Assembly (NCBI GenBank): GCA_965203365.1
Contig: OZ241878.1
Span: 1,984,001 to 2,048,000, forward strand
DNA: 64,000 nt
From: VYFG01 sp965203365
GTDB lineage: Bacteria; Pseudomonadota; Gammaproteobacteria; Arenicellales; Poriferihabitantaceae
Direction: 5' to 3'
The notes under the pieces are model-generated. The model searched no databases and was not told the origin of the DNA. It saw only the letters and a list, made by a program, of their open reading frames with translations. Both the position numbers and the translations under genes were made by a program. Of the stretch, positions 56,530 through 64,000 are shown one piece after another (position 1 is the first letter of the stretch; each line of letters opens with the position of its first letter).

Positions 56530-56778
56530 CTTACCCCAACCGAGCCGGTCAGTGGGCGATGATGCCCCCGACGGGATGCCCACCGGTCACGGTCATCCGA
56601 AAAACCCTTCGCACCCGCCTTCGACGGGGTCAAGGTGCACGACCACAAGCGACTCCCCCCTCCGACCTCCCCGGTTCGGGATATCGGAAATTGGCCTAGG
56701 GCTCATTGGGTTCAATGCGGTGAGAGCCCCCGACGGGAAATCGAGATCCTCGACGGGCCACCGCAGGAACGATTCGGT

Positions 56779-58083
56779 TCAGTCCGATGGTGACTCCACC
56801 GGCAAGGCCCGCAGATAGTCGCTGAAGGACGGAATCGGAATGCGGTAATGATCCGGCCAGCCCCGCACCGGCGCCAGCAGGCCCGCATGCAGGGCACTGG
56901 TCAGGAACCGGTCGAGGGATTCGCCGCTCTTCCCGCGCACCGCCTCGGTCAGCGACTCAATGCAGTCAATCGACAACCGACCACCATGCTCTTCCGCCAC
57001 CTCGGCCAATCGCTTATAGACCCAGGTCCGACTGGAGCCAGCCGCCAGGCGGGCCGCATAGTACTCCCGATTGGATTCTTCGGCGGTGGCCATGGCCTGC
57101 TCCAGACCCGCCGGATTCATGCATCCCCCGTGGGCCTGGAGCACCTCCCCTGCCGCCACCGACACACTGTTGAGATGCTGCGGCCAGCCTTGGGACAGCT
57201 CGGCCAGCCGGGTGATCCACCGTTCCCGATCGGCCGGGGTGCCCGTGAACCCATAGGCGGCGAAGGCCGCCCGGATCACCGCGGCGGCCTCTTCGACAGG
57301 CAAGGGCTCCAGATTCACCACCCGCCCCCGGGCAAAGCGCGACAGGCCGCACTGACGCAGCACCTCCTGGGTATCGCTCAAGCCGAAAAACGCCGCCACC
57401 AGGAAAAGCCCGCCGGGGGGTTGGTGCAGACAGTCCATCACCCCCTTCGTCTGTGCGGACACCGGCGTATTCTGCGCCTCGTCCACACACACCACCAGAC
57501 GGCATTGCGCCAGCAACGCGGCAGCCTGCCGGAAGGCTCGTTCCGCAGACAGCGGCGTCTCCCCCTGGTCCGCCGCCGGCCGGCCTCCCACGGAGATTCC
57601 GCCGACCCCCACTCCCCGTTCGGACAACTCCTGGTAGAACCGGCGGCCCCGGTCCAGCCAGTCCTCTAGGTTCCCGGCCAGCACGCCGGATTCCAGCCCG
57701 CGTAATCGGGTCATTTCCAGATTGGCCGCCTCGACCAGTCGCATCACGACATCGACAGCCGACTGCAGGGTCTCCGGCCGGAGGGTGACCGCCACCCAGG
57801 GGTCGGCTGGGGTCGAGTGGCGTCGCACCGCTTCCAGACACTCGGCCATCAGCGCGGACTTGCCTGCGCCCGGCGCCCCCTGGAAGATCATCGTCCCACC
57901 GCCCACGATGCCTTCGCTGAGACTGCTGACGGACGACTGGTACACCCCGTATTCTGCCTCTCGTCCCCGGAAGAACGGCTCCCGGCCCGCTTCGGCGCGG
58001 TCAGTCCGTTTCAGCCAGACATCGAGGGGCAGGGGATCGGCCGGCGGCGGCTTGGGAAAGGGTCTCATGTTCATAGGGTTCAT
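56779..58083 (-). CDS. AAA ATPase, paralogue 2
   Basis: 434 aa with the same architecture as its neighbour: RPFPKPPPADPLPLDVWL, FFRGREAEYGVY, P-loop QGAPGAGKSAL, Walker B LVVCVDEAQNTPV, FFGLSDTQEVLRQCGLSRF and the C-terminal HYRIPIPSFSDYLRALP. The regions between P-loop and Walker B (about 105-190) and around 360-400 differ most from paralogue 1, while the motif regions are nearly identical. That pattern suggests a shared ATPase engine with diverged recognition parts. It lies 250 bp upstream of paralogue 1 on the same strand. Confidence 0.82.
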   Translation of the reverse strand: MNPMNMRPFPKPPPADPLPLDVWLKRTDRAEAGREPFFRGREAEYGVYQSSVSSLSEGIVGGGTMIFQGAPGAGKSALMAECLEAVRRHSTPADPWVAVTLRPETLQSAVDVVMRLVEAANLEMTRLRGLESGVLAGNLEDWLDRGRRFYQELSERGVGVGGISVGGRPAADQGETPLSAERAFRQAAALLAQCRLVVCVDEAQNTPVSAQTKGVMDCLHQPPGGLFLVAAFFGLSDTQEVLRQCGLSRFARGRVVNLEPLPVEEAAAVIRAAFAAYGFTGTPADRERWITRLAELSQGWPQHLNSVSVAAGEVLQAHGGCMNPAGLEQAMATAEESNREYYAARLAAGSSRTWVYKRLAEVAEEHGGRLSIDCIESLTEAVRGKSGESLDRFLTSALHAGLLAPVRGWPDHYRIPIPSFSDYLRALPVESPSD

Positions 58084-58370
58084 CTTATCCGAATACGGAC
58101 AGCTTCGGGGCCCCTGTTTTCACTCTATAGCACGGCCTACATTCCCGCCCCTGATCCCTGTTCCCCCTGGATGGTTCGGCTGCCCCAGACAGACTGGCCA
58201 TCTCCTGTTCTTAGTGGGCATGAAAACTGTTCTAGCCTGGGTCCCCTGTATTTTGTATCATTTCACGGTACGGTTGCTAATTGTGGGCTACGTCTATTCC
58301 GTGGCCCTTTCTGTTCAGTATCGTGTGCAATCTTCGAACAAGCAAAGATAGTATACTGTCTTTCCATGTG

Positions 58371-58390
58371 CCACTCCAAAGTGCAACACT
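58371..58390. repeat. Solo IS30-type terminal repeat
   Basis: CCACTCCAAAGTGCAACACT, differing at two positions from the end at 20706. The flanks do not match either IS30 end, so it may be a lone scar. It sits in the promoter gap between the divergent ATPase genes, about 120 bp before the third ATPase. Confidence 0.5.
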
Positions 58391-58511
58391 GCACTGCATA
58401 CATTAGGAGACGGTTCTGATGTAAACAACCGACTGATTGGTTACGGACATGGAATCCACCCAAAGTCCAGCGGACATTGCGAAACGAACCGGTCCGGGGT
58501 ACACTGAATCC

Positions 58512-60101
58512 ATGGCAGATGAAGAACGATCATTGAGTGAGGCGCAGCGGGCCACGCTGCAACAACTCATCCGTCAGGGAGACCGGGGTCGCGCTGCGAT
58601 CTTCATCGGTCGGCAGGCGGAGTTGGCATTGATCCGAGACCGACTGGAAACACTGTTGGAACGACAGAACGAGCTGGCGCCTGGGGTTGACCTGACCACG
58701 GTGATCCAGGGAGCGCCCGGTGCGGGCAAGTCGGCCCTGCTGGCCCGCATCGCTGATGAATGGCCCGTGGGGAGGGAAGGGTCGCCGGTGGCGGTGTCAC
58801 TGGACCCCGGGGTGCTCAAACTGCCTATGGCCGGGTGTCTGCAGGCGATCAGGGCCAAGGTGGCGCCAGTGCCGGGCATGGGACAGCGACTGGGAACATT
58901 CGTGCAGTCGATCTCGCTGGGTGTTCCGGGGCTGGCCCAGGTGGAGATGGGCGTCGAATCGGGGGAAGAACCCGGGCTCCCCCCGGTGCCGGTGATCCTG
59001 CTGTTCGACGAGATCCAGACGGTGCTGAAGGGGCCTCATTCCGACTTGTCCCGGGCCCACCTGATCGACAATCTGAGACTGCTCCACACGGGAGAACACG
59101 GGGCTCCCCTGTTTCCGGTCTATGGGGGCCTCGCCAACAGTGGGGACCTGTTGCGGGCATCGGGGTTGACCCGCCTCGCCATGGAATCCGAACGGACGTT
59201 GGCGCGGTTGAGTGCCGACGAAGTGGACGAACTCATGACCCGGTTCGTGGACGAACACCTGTCGTCGGCCCGACTCGGTCCCCTTATCTGGGCACCGTGG
59301 GGCCGGGCGCTGCAACACGACAGTCAGGGTTGGCCGATGCACTGCCGACATTTCCTGATCGCGCTGGCGGAGGCGATTCGGGCGCAGGACTGGCGGCCGG
59401 GAATGGTGGATCTGGAGTCGGTCCGGCGACGGGCGCAGGGGTTGCGATGCGAGTATTATGAACAGCGAATGCAGGGGGAACTGGAGGGAAGACATATCCT
59501 GATATCGACCGTTCTGGAAGCGGTCGGCCAGCGGGGCACGATGGGCAAACTGGAAATCATCGACGGGATTGAACGGGCACATCAGGATCGGCCAGCCGGT
59601 GATTGGGGGCGGGGTGCCTTGCCCGAGGGGATGACGGCGGGTCAGGCTTTCGAGGCCCTGTTGCATGCCGGGATCGTGCAAAAAACCGCCAACGGCCAGT
59701 TGGCCTGTCCGATTCCTTCGCTGAGCAGTCACCTCGCCGCCCGGGCCACACTCCCACCCAGCCCGCTGCATGACGCCATACTGAACTCCGAGATGGGGAG
59801 TCTGGACCTTGCATTGGAACGATGCCACCCGGATGAAGAACCCGGGCGGGGGTTGCAGGCTACGGACCGACGTGGGCGAACCCCGTTGATGCTGGCGGTC
59901 GAACTCGGTCTGGCGTCACTCGTCGAACGGTTGGTGCAGGCCGAGAGCCAACTGCCACCGGAACAGCGGTCTGTGTCGCTTCGAGACCACCGCGGCCGGA
60001 CGGCGCAGGATCAGGCCATGGCGTCAGGAGACGAACGGCTGATGGCTCTGCTGAACCCGCTTCAGCACCTGGAGTCGAACCACACAAAGCCTGCCATATA
60101 G
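58512..60101 (+). CDS. AAA ATPase with ankyrin repeats, paralogue 3
   Basis: 529 aa from the ATG at 58512 (MADEERSLSEAQ); the frame is open 25 codons upstream. The ATPase part parallels the two minus-strand genes: AAIFIGRQAELALIRDRL, P-loop QGAPGAGKSALLARI, Walker B VILLFDEIQTVLKG, SQGWPMHCRHF and a winged-helix-like end LLHAGIVQKTANGQLACPIPSLSSHLAAR. It then adds ankyrin-type repeats (TDRRGRTPLMLAVELGLASLVERLV and LRDHRGRTAQDQAMASGDERLMALL), absent from the other two. Ankyrins bind proteins, so this member may add a sensing or partner-binding role. It is divergent from paralogue 2. Confidence 0.82.
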   Translation: MADEERSLSEAQRATLQQLIRQGDRGRAAIFIGRQAELALIRDRLETLLERQNELAPGVDLTTVIQGAPGAGKSALLARIADEWPVGREGSPVAVSLDPGVLKLPMAGCLQAIRAKVAPVPGMGQRLGTFVQSISLGVPGLAQVEMGVESGEEPGLPPVPVILLFDEIQTVLKGPHSDLSRAHLIDNLRLLHTGEHGAPLFPVYGGLANSGDLLRASGLTRLAMESERTLARLSADEVDELMTRFVDEHLSSARLGPLIWAPWGRALQHDSQGWPMHCRHFLIALAEAIRAQDWRPGMVDLESVRRRAQGLRCEYYEQRMQGELEGRHILISTVLEAVGQRGTMGKLEIIDGIERAHQDRPAGDWGRGALPEGMTAGQAFEALLHAGIVQKTANGQLACPIPSLSSHLAARATLPPSPLHDAILNSEMGSLDLALERCHPDEEPGRGLQATDRRGRTPLMLAVELGLASLVERLVQAESQLPPEQRSVSLRDHRGRTAQDQAMASGDERLMALLNPLQHLESNHTKPAI

Positions 60102-60426
60102 TTGAATTTTCTGTGCGGTCAGGAAGTCCGGGCGACTGGTGGGTGCGGGAGGTCAGATCCCTGCTGCGAGACTTGGGGATCAGAGTCACCGAGGCCACCC
60201 GCCAGTAAGGTCCACGCTTTACAACCATATGGGAGTGATTACGCCATACCAATGAACAACTAACACTTAATTCCCATGACCAACCCAACGATAGAAGAAC
60301 GACGAAGCAAGGTGCGTATGTGTCTGTGTTACTCATTCCCTCTTGATGTTCTTATCAGAGGATCGGAATGGAAATAACCCTGCAGCACAAGTCCTTCACT
60401 CAAGTATAAATCGGGAGAACCGAACG
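60102..60426. other. Spacer between the ankyrin ATPase and the MBL-fold gene
   Basis: 325 bp with no recognised gene. The right part is AT-richer and probably holds the promoter of the broken hydrolase gene. No hairpin with a T-run was seen. Confidence 0.35.
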
Positions 60427-61642
60427 TTGATCAAAGTAACCAGAATTCAGTACCCGGTCGGCCAAGGTTGCTTTCACGTAGGGGCCGTCAAGTGGGACAA
60501 CGGGTCGGGAGCGGGCTGTTTCCGTTACGTCTACGATTGTGGATCGAAGAACAAGACAGCATTGAAACGTTCCATGAATAGCATGCGCCAGCAACATAAA
60601 GGGATCGACGCGCTCTTCGTCTCCCATCTTCATGACGACCATGTGAACGGGCTGAACCGTCTCCTCGGCAGTGTTCGTGTCAACATGGTCTTCATTCCTC
60701 ATCTGCGTGTTGGCCTCGCCGTTGCCAATCTTGTCGCCGCCGCGACAGACAATACGCTGTCGTATTCGTTGATTGAAGCCAGTCTGGCTCCTCATAGATG
60801 GTTCGGTCAACGGGGAGTCTACCGTATCGTCGAGGTACAACCGTCGCCACTCGACGAAGCGCCGGTTACGGATACCGACTCGGAAGACTCTCCTGAAGAC
60901 CGCGAACCGCTTTATAGTGAAATTTCCTTGGAACTGCACGAGATGAGAGAAGAGGGCACGGTCACTCCTGCAGTCCTTGAGTCGATGAAGTCAGGAGAGA
61001 TGTTGGCCCCGGGTGCCGGGTCCAGTAATTTAGACTGGGTGTTCGTGCCGCATGTCGACCCGGAGCCACAAGCGATTTCCAAGTTCGAGACCGAAATTGC
61101 GAACGTTTTTAGTTTGTCCAACCTGAAGAACCTGACCGTTAAGCGGCTTGCTGAAGCGCTTCGAGACACCCAGCAGCGAAAAGCCCGCAAGGGTTGCTAC
61201 ACAAGGTGTTTCGGCGCGAACCACAACCGCGTATCGATGTCAGTGTATTCGGGTCCCAAGTCCGATCCTGAGAAAAAAATACTGGGGGTGTTTTTCTGGA
61301 TACTGGTTGCACGACGCAATTTACTGGAAAAGCGCCTCAGGTTGGATTGGAACCGGAGATGCCGAACTAAAGAACGTTCAGATCAGGAATGCCTAGCAAC
61401 ATTCATACCGTTTCTTTCTGCGCAACCTGTCCACATTGCTGCTCCCGCATCATGGATCCCATCACAATTTCAGTTCCGAAATCCTAAACTGTCCTCGTCT
61501 TGTCAATTGCATTGCGGCGGCTGGTAATTCATCGCCGTATTCTCATCCCAGCGTCGAAGTCATTGAGAGTGTCAGGCAGGCACTCAAGAACTTCCGCCAT
61601 GTCTCGGAGAGCCCCAACACGTTGTTCTTCGAGCGATATTAA
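60427..61642 (+). pseudogene. Metallo-beta-lactamase-fold hydrolase (ComEC-like), disrupted
   Basis: A TTG start with GGGAGA nine bases upstream opens MIKVTRIQYPVGQGCFHVG. The metal motif H-x-H-x-D-H is in FVSHLHDDHVNGLNRL (about residue 80). The frame breaks at a run of seven A (61273-61279). The continuation is in the +1 frame: YWGCFSGYWLHDAIYWKS, then GTGDAELKN (conserved Asp), a TAG at about 61394, then LLLPHHGSHHNFS and a natural end SPNTLFFERY. The second half has the GTGDA and LPHHGS motifs shared with ComEC-type hydrolases. One indel and one stop inactivate it, or the A-run reflects slippage or a read error. It follows the ankyrin ATPase on the same strand. Confidence 0.75.
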
Positions 61643-61720
61643 AGGGTGACATATATGCTGGAAGTAAACCTTGCTGTGAGAGACCACTCGACATCTCCAG
61701 TATTCCTTCCGGCCTGACTT

Positions 61721-61755
61721 CCACTCCGAAGTGCAACACTCGCCCCGCTCCCGTG
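61721..61755. mobile_element. IS30 right-end remnant
   Basis: CCACTCCGAAGTGCAACACT followed by CGCCCCGCTCCCG, which matches the right end of the element at 45405-46765 (its inner hairpin arm included). No transposase sequence adjoins it. It cuts the DUF4338 remnant on the other strand. Confidence 0.7.
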
Positions 61756-61846
61756 CCAGAGCCCGGCGACGGATCCCCTCCGGTGGCAGCGCCTGCTGAA
61801 ACCACTCCACGGTCTGGGCATCGAATGGGCGTAGCCCAATCGGCAT
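61742..61846 (-). pseudogene. DUF4338 (DruA-like) N-terminal fragment
   Basis: 35 codons, GLRPFDAQTVEWFQQALPPEGIRRRALARE, resemble the N-terminal helical region of DUF4338 proteins, a family that includes Druantia DruA and accessory proteins of some transposons. The frame then enters the IS30 right end (CCTSEW...), so the gene was cut there. The fragment is short, so the family call is tentative. Confidence 0.4.
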
Positions 61847-61914
61847 GGTCCGATCCTCCGGGATGAATGTCCTGGAGCCTGCGGGCCAATGAGTCCGTTG
61901 TTAAGTGTGTAATA

Positions 61915-62112
61915 ACGACAGTCCTGCAGCAGCGCCTGGATGCCCGGCCGCAGGGTGACGCTGGCGCCCGAGATAGCGGCGTTCTTGCAGGCGCCCACCA
62001 CCTTCCACTTCTCCCGTGCCGCTTGGTCCCGGCAGATACGGAACTGGTCCTCAATGGAGGAAACGCTCTGGTTGTCCGAGTAATAGCGGGCGTACAGTGC
62101 AACACGGGTCAT
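61915..62112 (-). pseudogene. Serine recombinase N-terminal fragment
   Basis: Starts at the ATG at 62112 with VALYARYYSDNQSVSSIEDQFRICRDQA, the resolvase/invertase N-terminus with the candidate nucleophile Ser shortly after YAR, and continues to AAISGASVTLRPGIQALLQD. Similarity stops near 61915, so only about 65 residues of a protein of several hundred survive. Large serine recombinases are phage or integrative-element integrases. Confidence 0.75.
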
Positions 62113-62130
62113 CGGACTTCCTTTCATTTT

Positions 62131-62424
62131 TCAGACACAAGATTCATTCGTCCGGTTCCGGCCCCTCTCGCTCTGGCTTTCGGGCCACCAAACATGCCGT
62201 CGGGGCGTTTCGCCCGCCGTTGGCGGACCGGTCCTTATTGTCGTTGGCCGCCGCTTCCCTCGTCCCCGCTCCCGGATCCTGACCTGTTCGCGGACGATAT
62301 GGCGTCCAATGGCTTTGGCGATGGTGTTGAGATGCCGTTCCGCTTCCTGCACCGCTTCTCTTCCAGGTCCGTTGTCGTTCGCCGGCGGTGAGATGAACGT
62401 TGCCGCTCGTTCTTTCTTCTTCAT
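62131..62424 (-). pseudogene. Small recombinase-associated protein, degraded
   Basis: Starts MKKKERAATFISPPANDNGPGREAVQEAERHLNTIAKAIGRH and resembles small proteins with an ANDN motif and an AxALGR-type helix that often precede serine recombinase genes. After about residue 48 the frame becomes Arg/Pro-rich and unnatural, while another frame shows AAANDNKDRSANGG, so it is frameshifted. It sits 18 bp upstream of the recombinase stub. Function unknown. Confidence 0.45.
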
Positions 62425-62729
62425 GGGCAGGACCTTTCCAGCTTAGGCACATACCGGGAAAGGATCACCCTAGGTGAGATATACTCATATGGCCATTATG
62501 TACGCTCATCCGACATTTTCGTCGTCCATCCCTCTGCTGGTTGCCAGTTCTGCGCGAACGACATTCCCGATGCCGCCGCAATTGTCGGCGGTATGACGAA
62601 CTTTGTGATCTCCCCGACGACACCGGCCTAGTTGAATGCAAAGCGTTAGGCACACCTGAATTCGAGCTGTTCCGCATAGTCAGCAAAGCTGATGAGCTGC
62701 GCTGCTTTCTCAAGAGCAGACAATTGTGT
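62425..62729. other. Spacer, no gene recognised
   Basis: About 305 bp between the recombinase-associated stub and the end of the AbiEii/WYL remnant. A weak plus-strand open frame here overlaps that gene and shows no family motif. Confidence 0.35.
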
Positions 62730-64000
62730 TCAGTATTTCGTATCGACCAGAAATCCTATCCGTCCGCTGCACTGGAAACCACCGGGTGCCTTGTGTTTGT
62801 TCAGACGACCATCCATTTTCTTACGGTTGAATTTCTTGCCGCATGTCCCGCATGGATAGACGTAAGTCGGCCCGAAAGAAGAAATCGAGCGCATTGCGGG
62901 GCGGCGCCGGAGCCTTTCGCGCCGCACAGGTGCGCGCATCAATCCAAACCCGCCACTTGGTGAACCTGAAGACGAGCGATCGGTCTGCGGAATCGACACT
63001 GGCCCACTCGGCGTCAATTCGATGGCATAGCGAGGGGTAAAGCTACGGTTCGTTGTCCGTGCGCCCTGTATCCGGTCGACACGGTAGCTACGATGTTGGT
63101 CCCGGTCGACATTCCAGGCATGCAGGATGATATTTTCATCCTGGGTACGCCGAAGTGAATAGGGCTCGATAAAGCGTGTGCTGCGGCGTCCACTTTCGTC
63201 GGTGTAATCGAGTTCGACACAGAGCCGGTTCGCAGCTGCAAAACGGATGACTTCCAGGTCAGACTGGGTGCGCCCGCTGACCGGCAAGCGCAATGTACGC
63301 TCCCGGAGAACGGTTTCACCGGCAGCCATTGTGTAGGCCGCCGGGATTGCCGGTGCTGCTGCGCCGCCAAGCCACGCGAAAAATTCCGGCAGCGCATTCC
63401 AGAACGAGTCTACCGGTGGCAACTCCGGAAGCTGGTGCGCCAGCATGTTGGCCCAGGATCCTTCAAGATCGCCTCTGTGCTCGTCGAGATCACCGTCTTG
63501 CCGGTAGGGAGATGCCCTTGAATTCGCATTTCTGGGCCAGGACATCGAGCAGAACGGCAGGAGCAGGACGGGCTTCTTCATTGCGGAAAAGGTTGATTAC
63601 ATCATAGAGGTCACGCGGCCGTGCCCGTTCGGCGAGCGCCCGCACCTTTTCGCCGAAGGCTTCTTCGTAGGCGTATGAAAGCACCTCGATGCCGCCATCG
63701 GGCGCATCGCTGTATGGATGAAAGATCGGTATCCTGACGGGCGTGAACACAAGGCGCTCATCGGCAGTGAGATCAAGCTTGATGCGGGGTAGTCCGCCGG
63801 AGCTTGGAGAAACCGGGCCGCGATAACTGAGCTTGCCTTGGCAACTCGGGTTGCCGCGCGGGTTTTCGAATATGTCGAAGTCCTGCAGGTCGGTGGGAAA
63901 TTCGAGTCCGCTCTGTTCGTATATCCAGTCCGCGATTTCCGCAAAGACACGCTTCAAGAATGCCTCATCGAAGTGCGAGCCGCCCTTAAGTGTGAAGTCC
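62730..64000 (-). pseudogene. AbiEii-type nucleotidyltransferase with WYL and zinc-binding tail, frameshifted, 5' end off-window
   Basis: The frame is open from the right edge (DFTLKGGSHFDEAFLKRV...), followed by YEQSGLEFPTDLQDFDIFEN, PRIKLDLTADE and GEKVRALAERARPRDLYDV, the body of an AbiEii/AbiGii toxin-type nucleotidyltransferase. A frameshift near 63510 moves it to a second frame: GDLEGSWANMLAHQLPELPPVDSFWNALPEFFAWL, then a WYL-type domain (ELDYTDESGRRSTRFIEPYSLRRTQDENIILHAWN) and a C-terminal YVYPCGTCGKKFNRKK...QCSGRIGFLVDTKY with two Cys in a CxxC pair. The likely catalytic glycine-rich motif lies outside the window. A cognate AbiEi-type antitoxin would be expected just upstream, also outside. 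Confidence 0.72.

Noticed and set aside
1..64000. CRISPR arrays, rRNA or tRNA genes
   Set aside because: No regularly spaced direct repeats or recognisable rRNA/tRNA sequences were seen; a covariance-model scan was not possible.

Overview
The window looks like a chromosomal piece of a GC-rich gammaproteobacterium, probably an uncultured lineage. The lineage call is an inference from gene content: hflD, fxsA, a divergent bamD/rluD pair, a two-subunit glycyl-tRNA synthetase, a PpsA-type PEP synthase, dsbD and parC. No species can be named from this sequence. Intact housekeeping blocks alternate with short accessory blocks in which most genes are frameshifted or truncated, and pieces of one IS30-family element lie at many of the joins.

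Region 1 (0-17.5 kb): an IS30 transposase tail abuts ppsA. Then come glyQ-glyS-mazG-like and groES-groEL, all on the minus strand. A segment carrying the groEL 3' end and the glyQ 5' end is present twice and brackets a lone amino-acid-binding protein gene. A perfect CIRCE operator sits in front of groES. Between groES and fxsA lies a decayed cassette of a DNA methyltransferase and an OLD-like ATPase/TOPRIM gene. fxsA is divergent from dsbD and a TlpA-like thioredoxin.

Region 2 (18-27.6 kb): moaD-moaE and moaB for molybdopterin synthesis, an AT-rich two-gene cassette (a membrane-anchored small protein and a GT51-like transglycosylase), a TauD-family dioxygenase whose C-terminus reads into an IS30 end, a YbaK-type deacylase, a DUF3750 protein, parC, purC and an EamA transporter.

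Region 3 (27.7-35 kb): a tight eight-gene plus-strand operon, ligJ-ligI-ligA-ligB-ligC-pobA-ligK-ligU, that encodes every enzymatic step from 4-hydroxybenzoate through protocatechuate 4,5-cleavage to pyruvate and oxaloacetate. No regulator and no obvious aromatic-acid transporter lies in the window.

Region 4 (35-48 kb): hflD, bamD/rluD, an AMP-dependent acyl-CoA synthetase, thrC, a degraded DprA-phosphoribosyltransferase module, an AAA/DUF4143 ATPase, a nearly full-length but dead IS30 copy, and panB.

Region 5 (48-64 kb): accessory DNA. It holds a SWIM-SNF2 helicase, a lipoprotein subtilase of the NalP/SphB1 kind with a small lipoprotein, three related AAA ATPases (two tandem, one divergent with ankyrin repeats), a broken metallo-beta-lactamase-fold gene, remnants of a DUF4338 protein and a serine recombinase, and a broken AbiEii-type nucleotidyltransferase/WYL gene running off the right edge. 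The remains of at least four different defence-type modules suggest a lineage that acquires defence DNA and then lets it decay.
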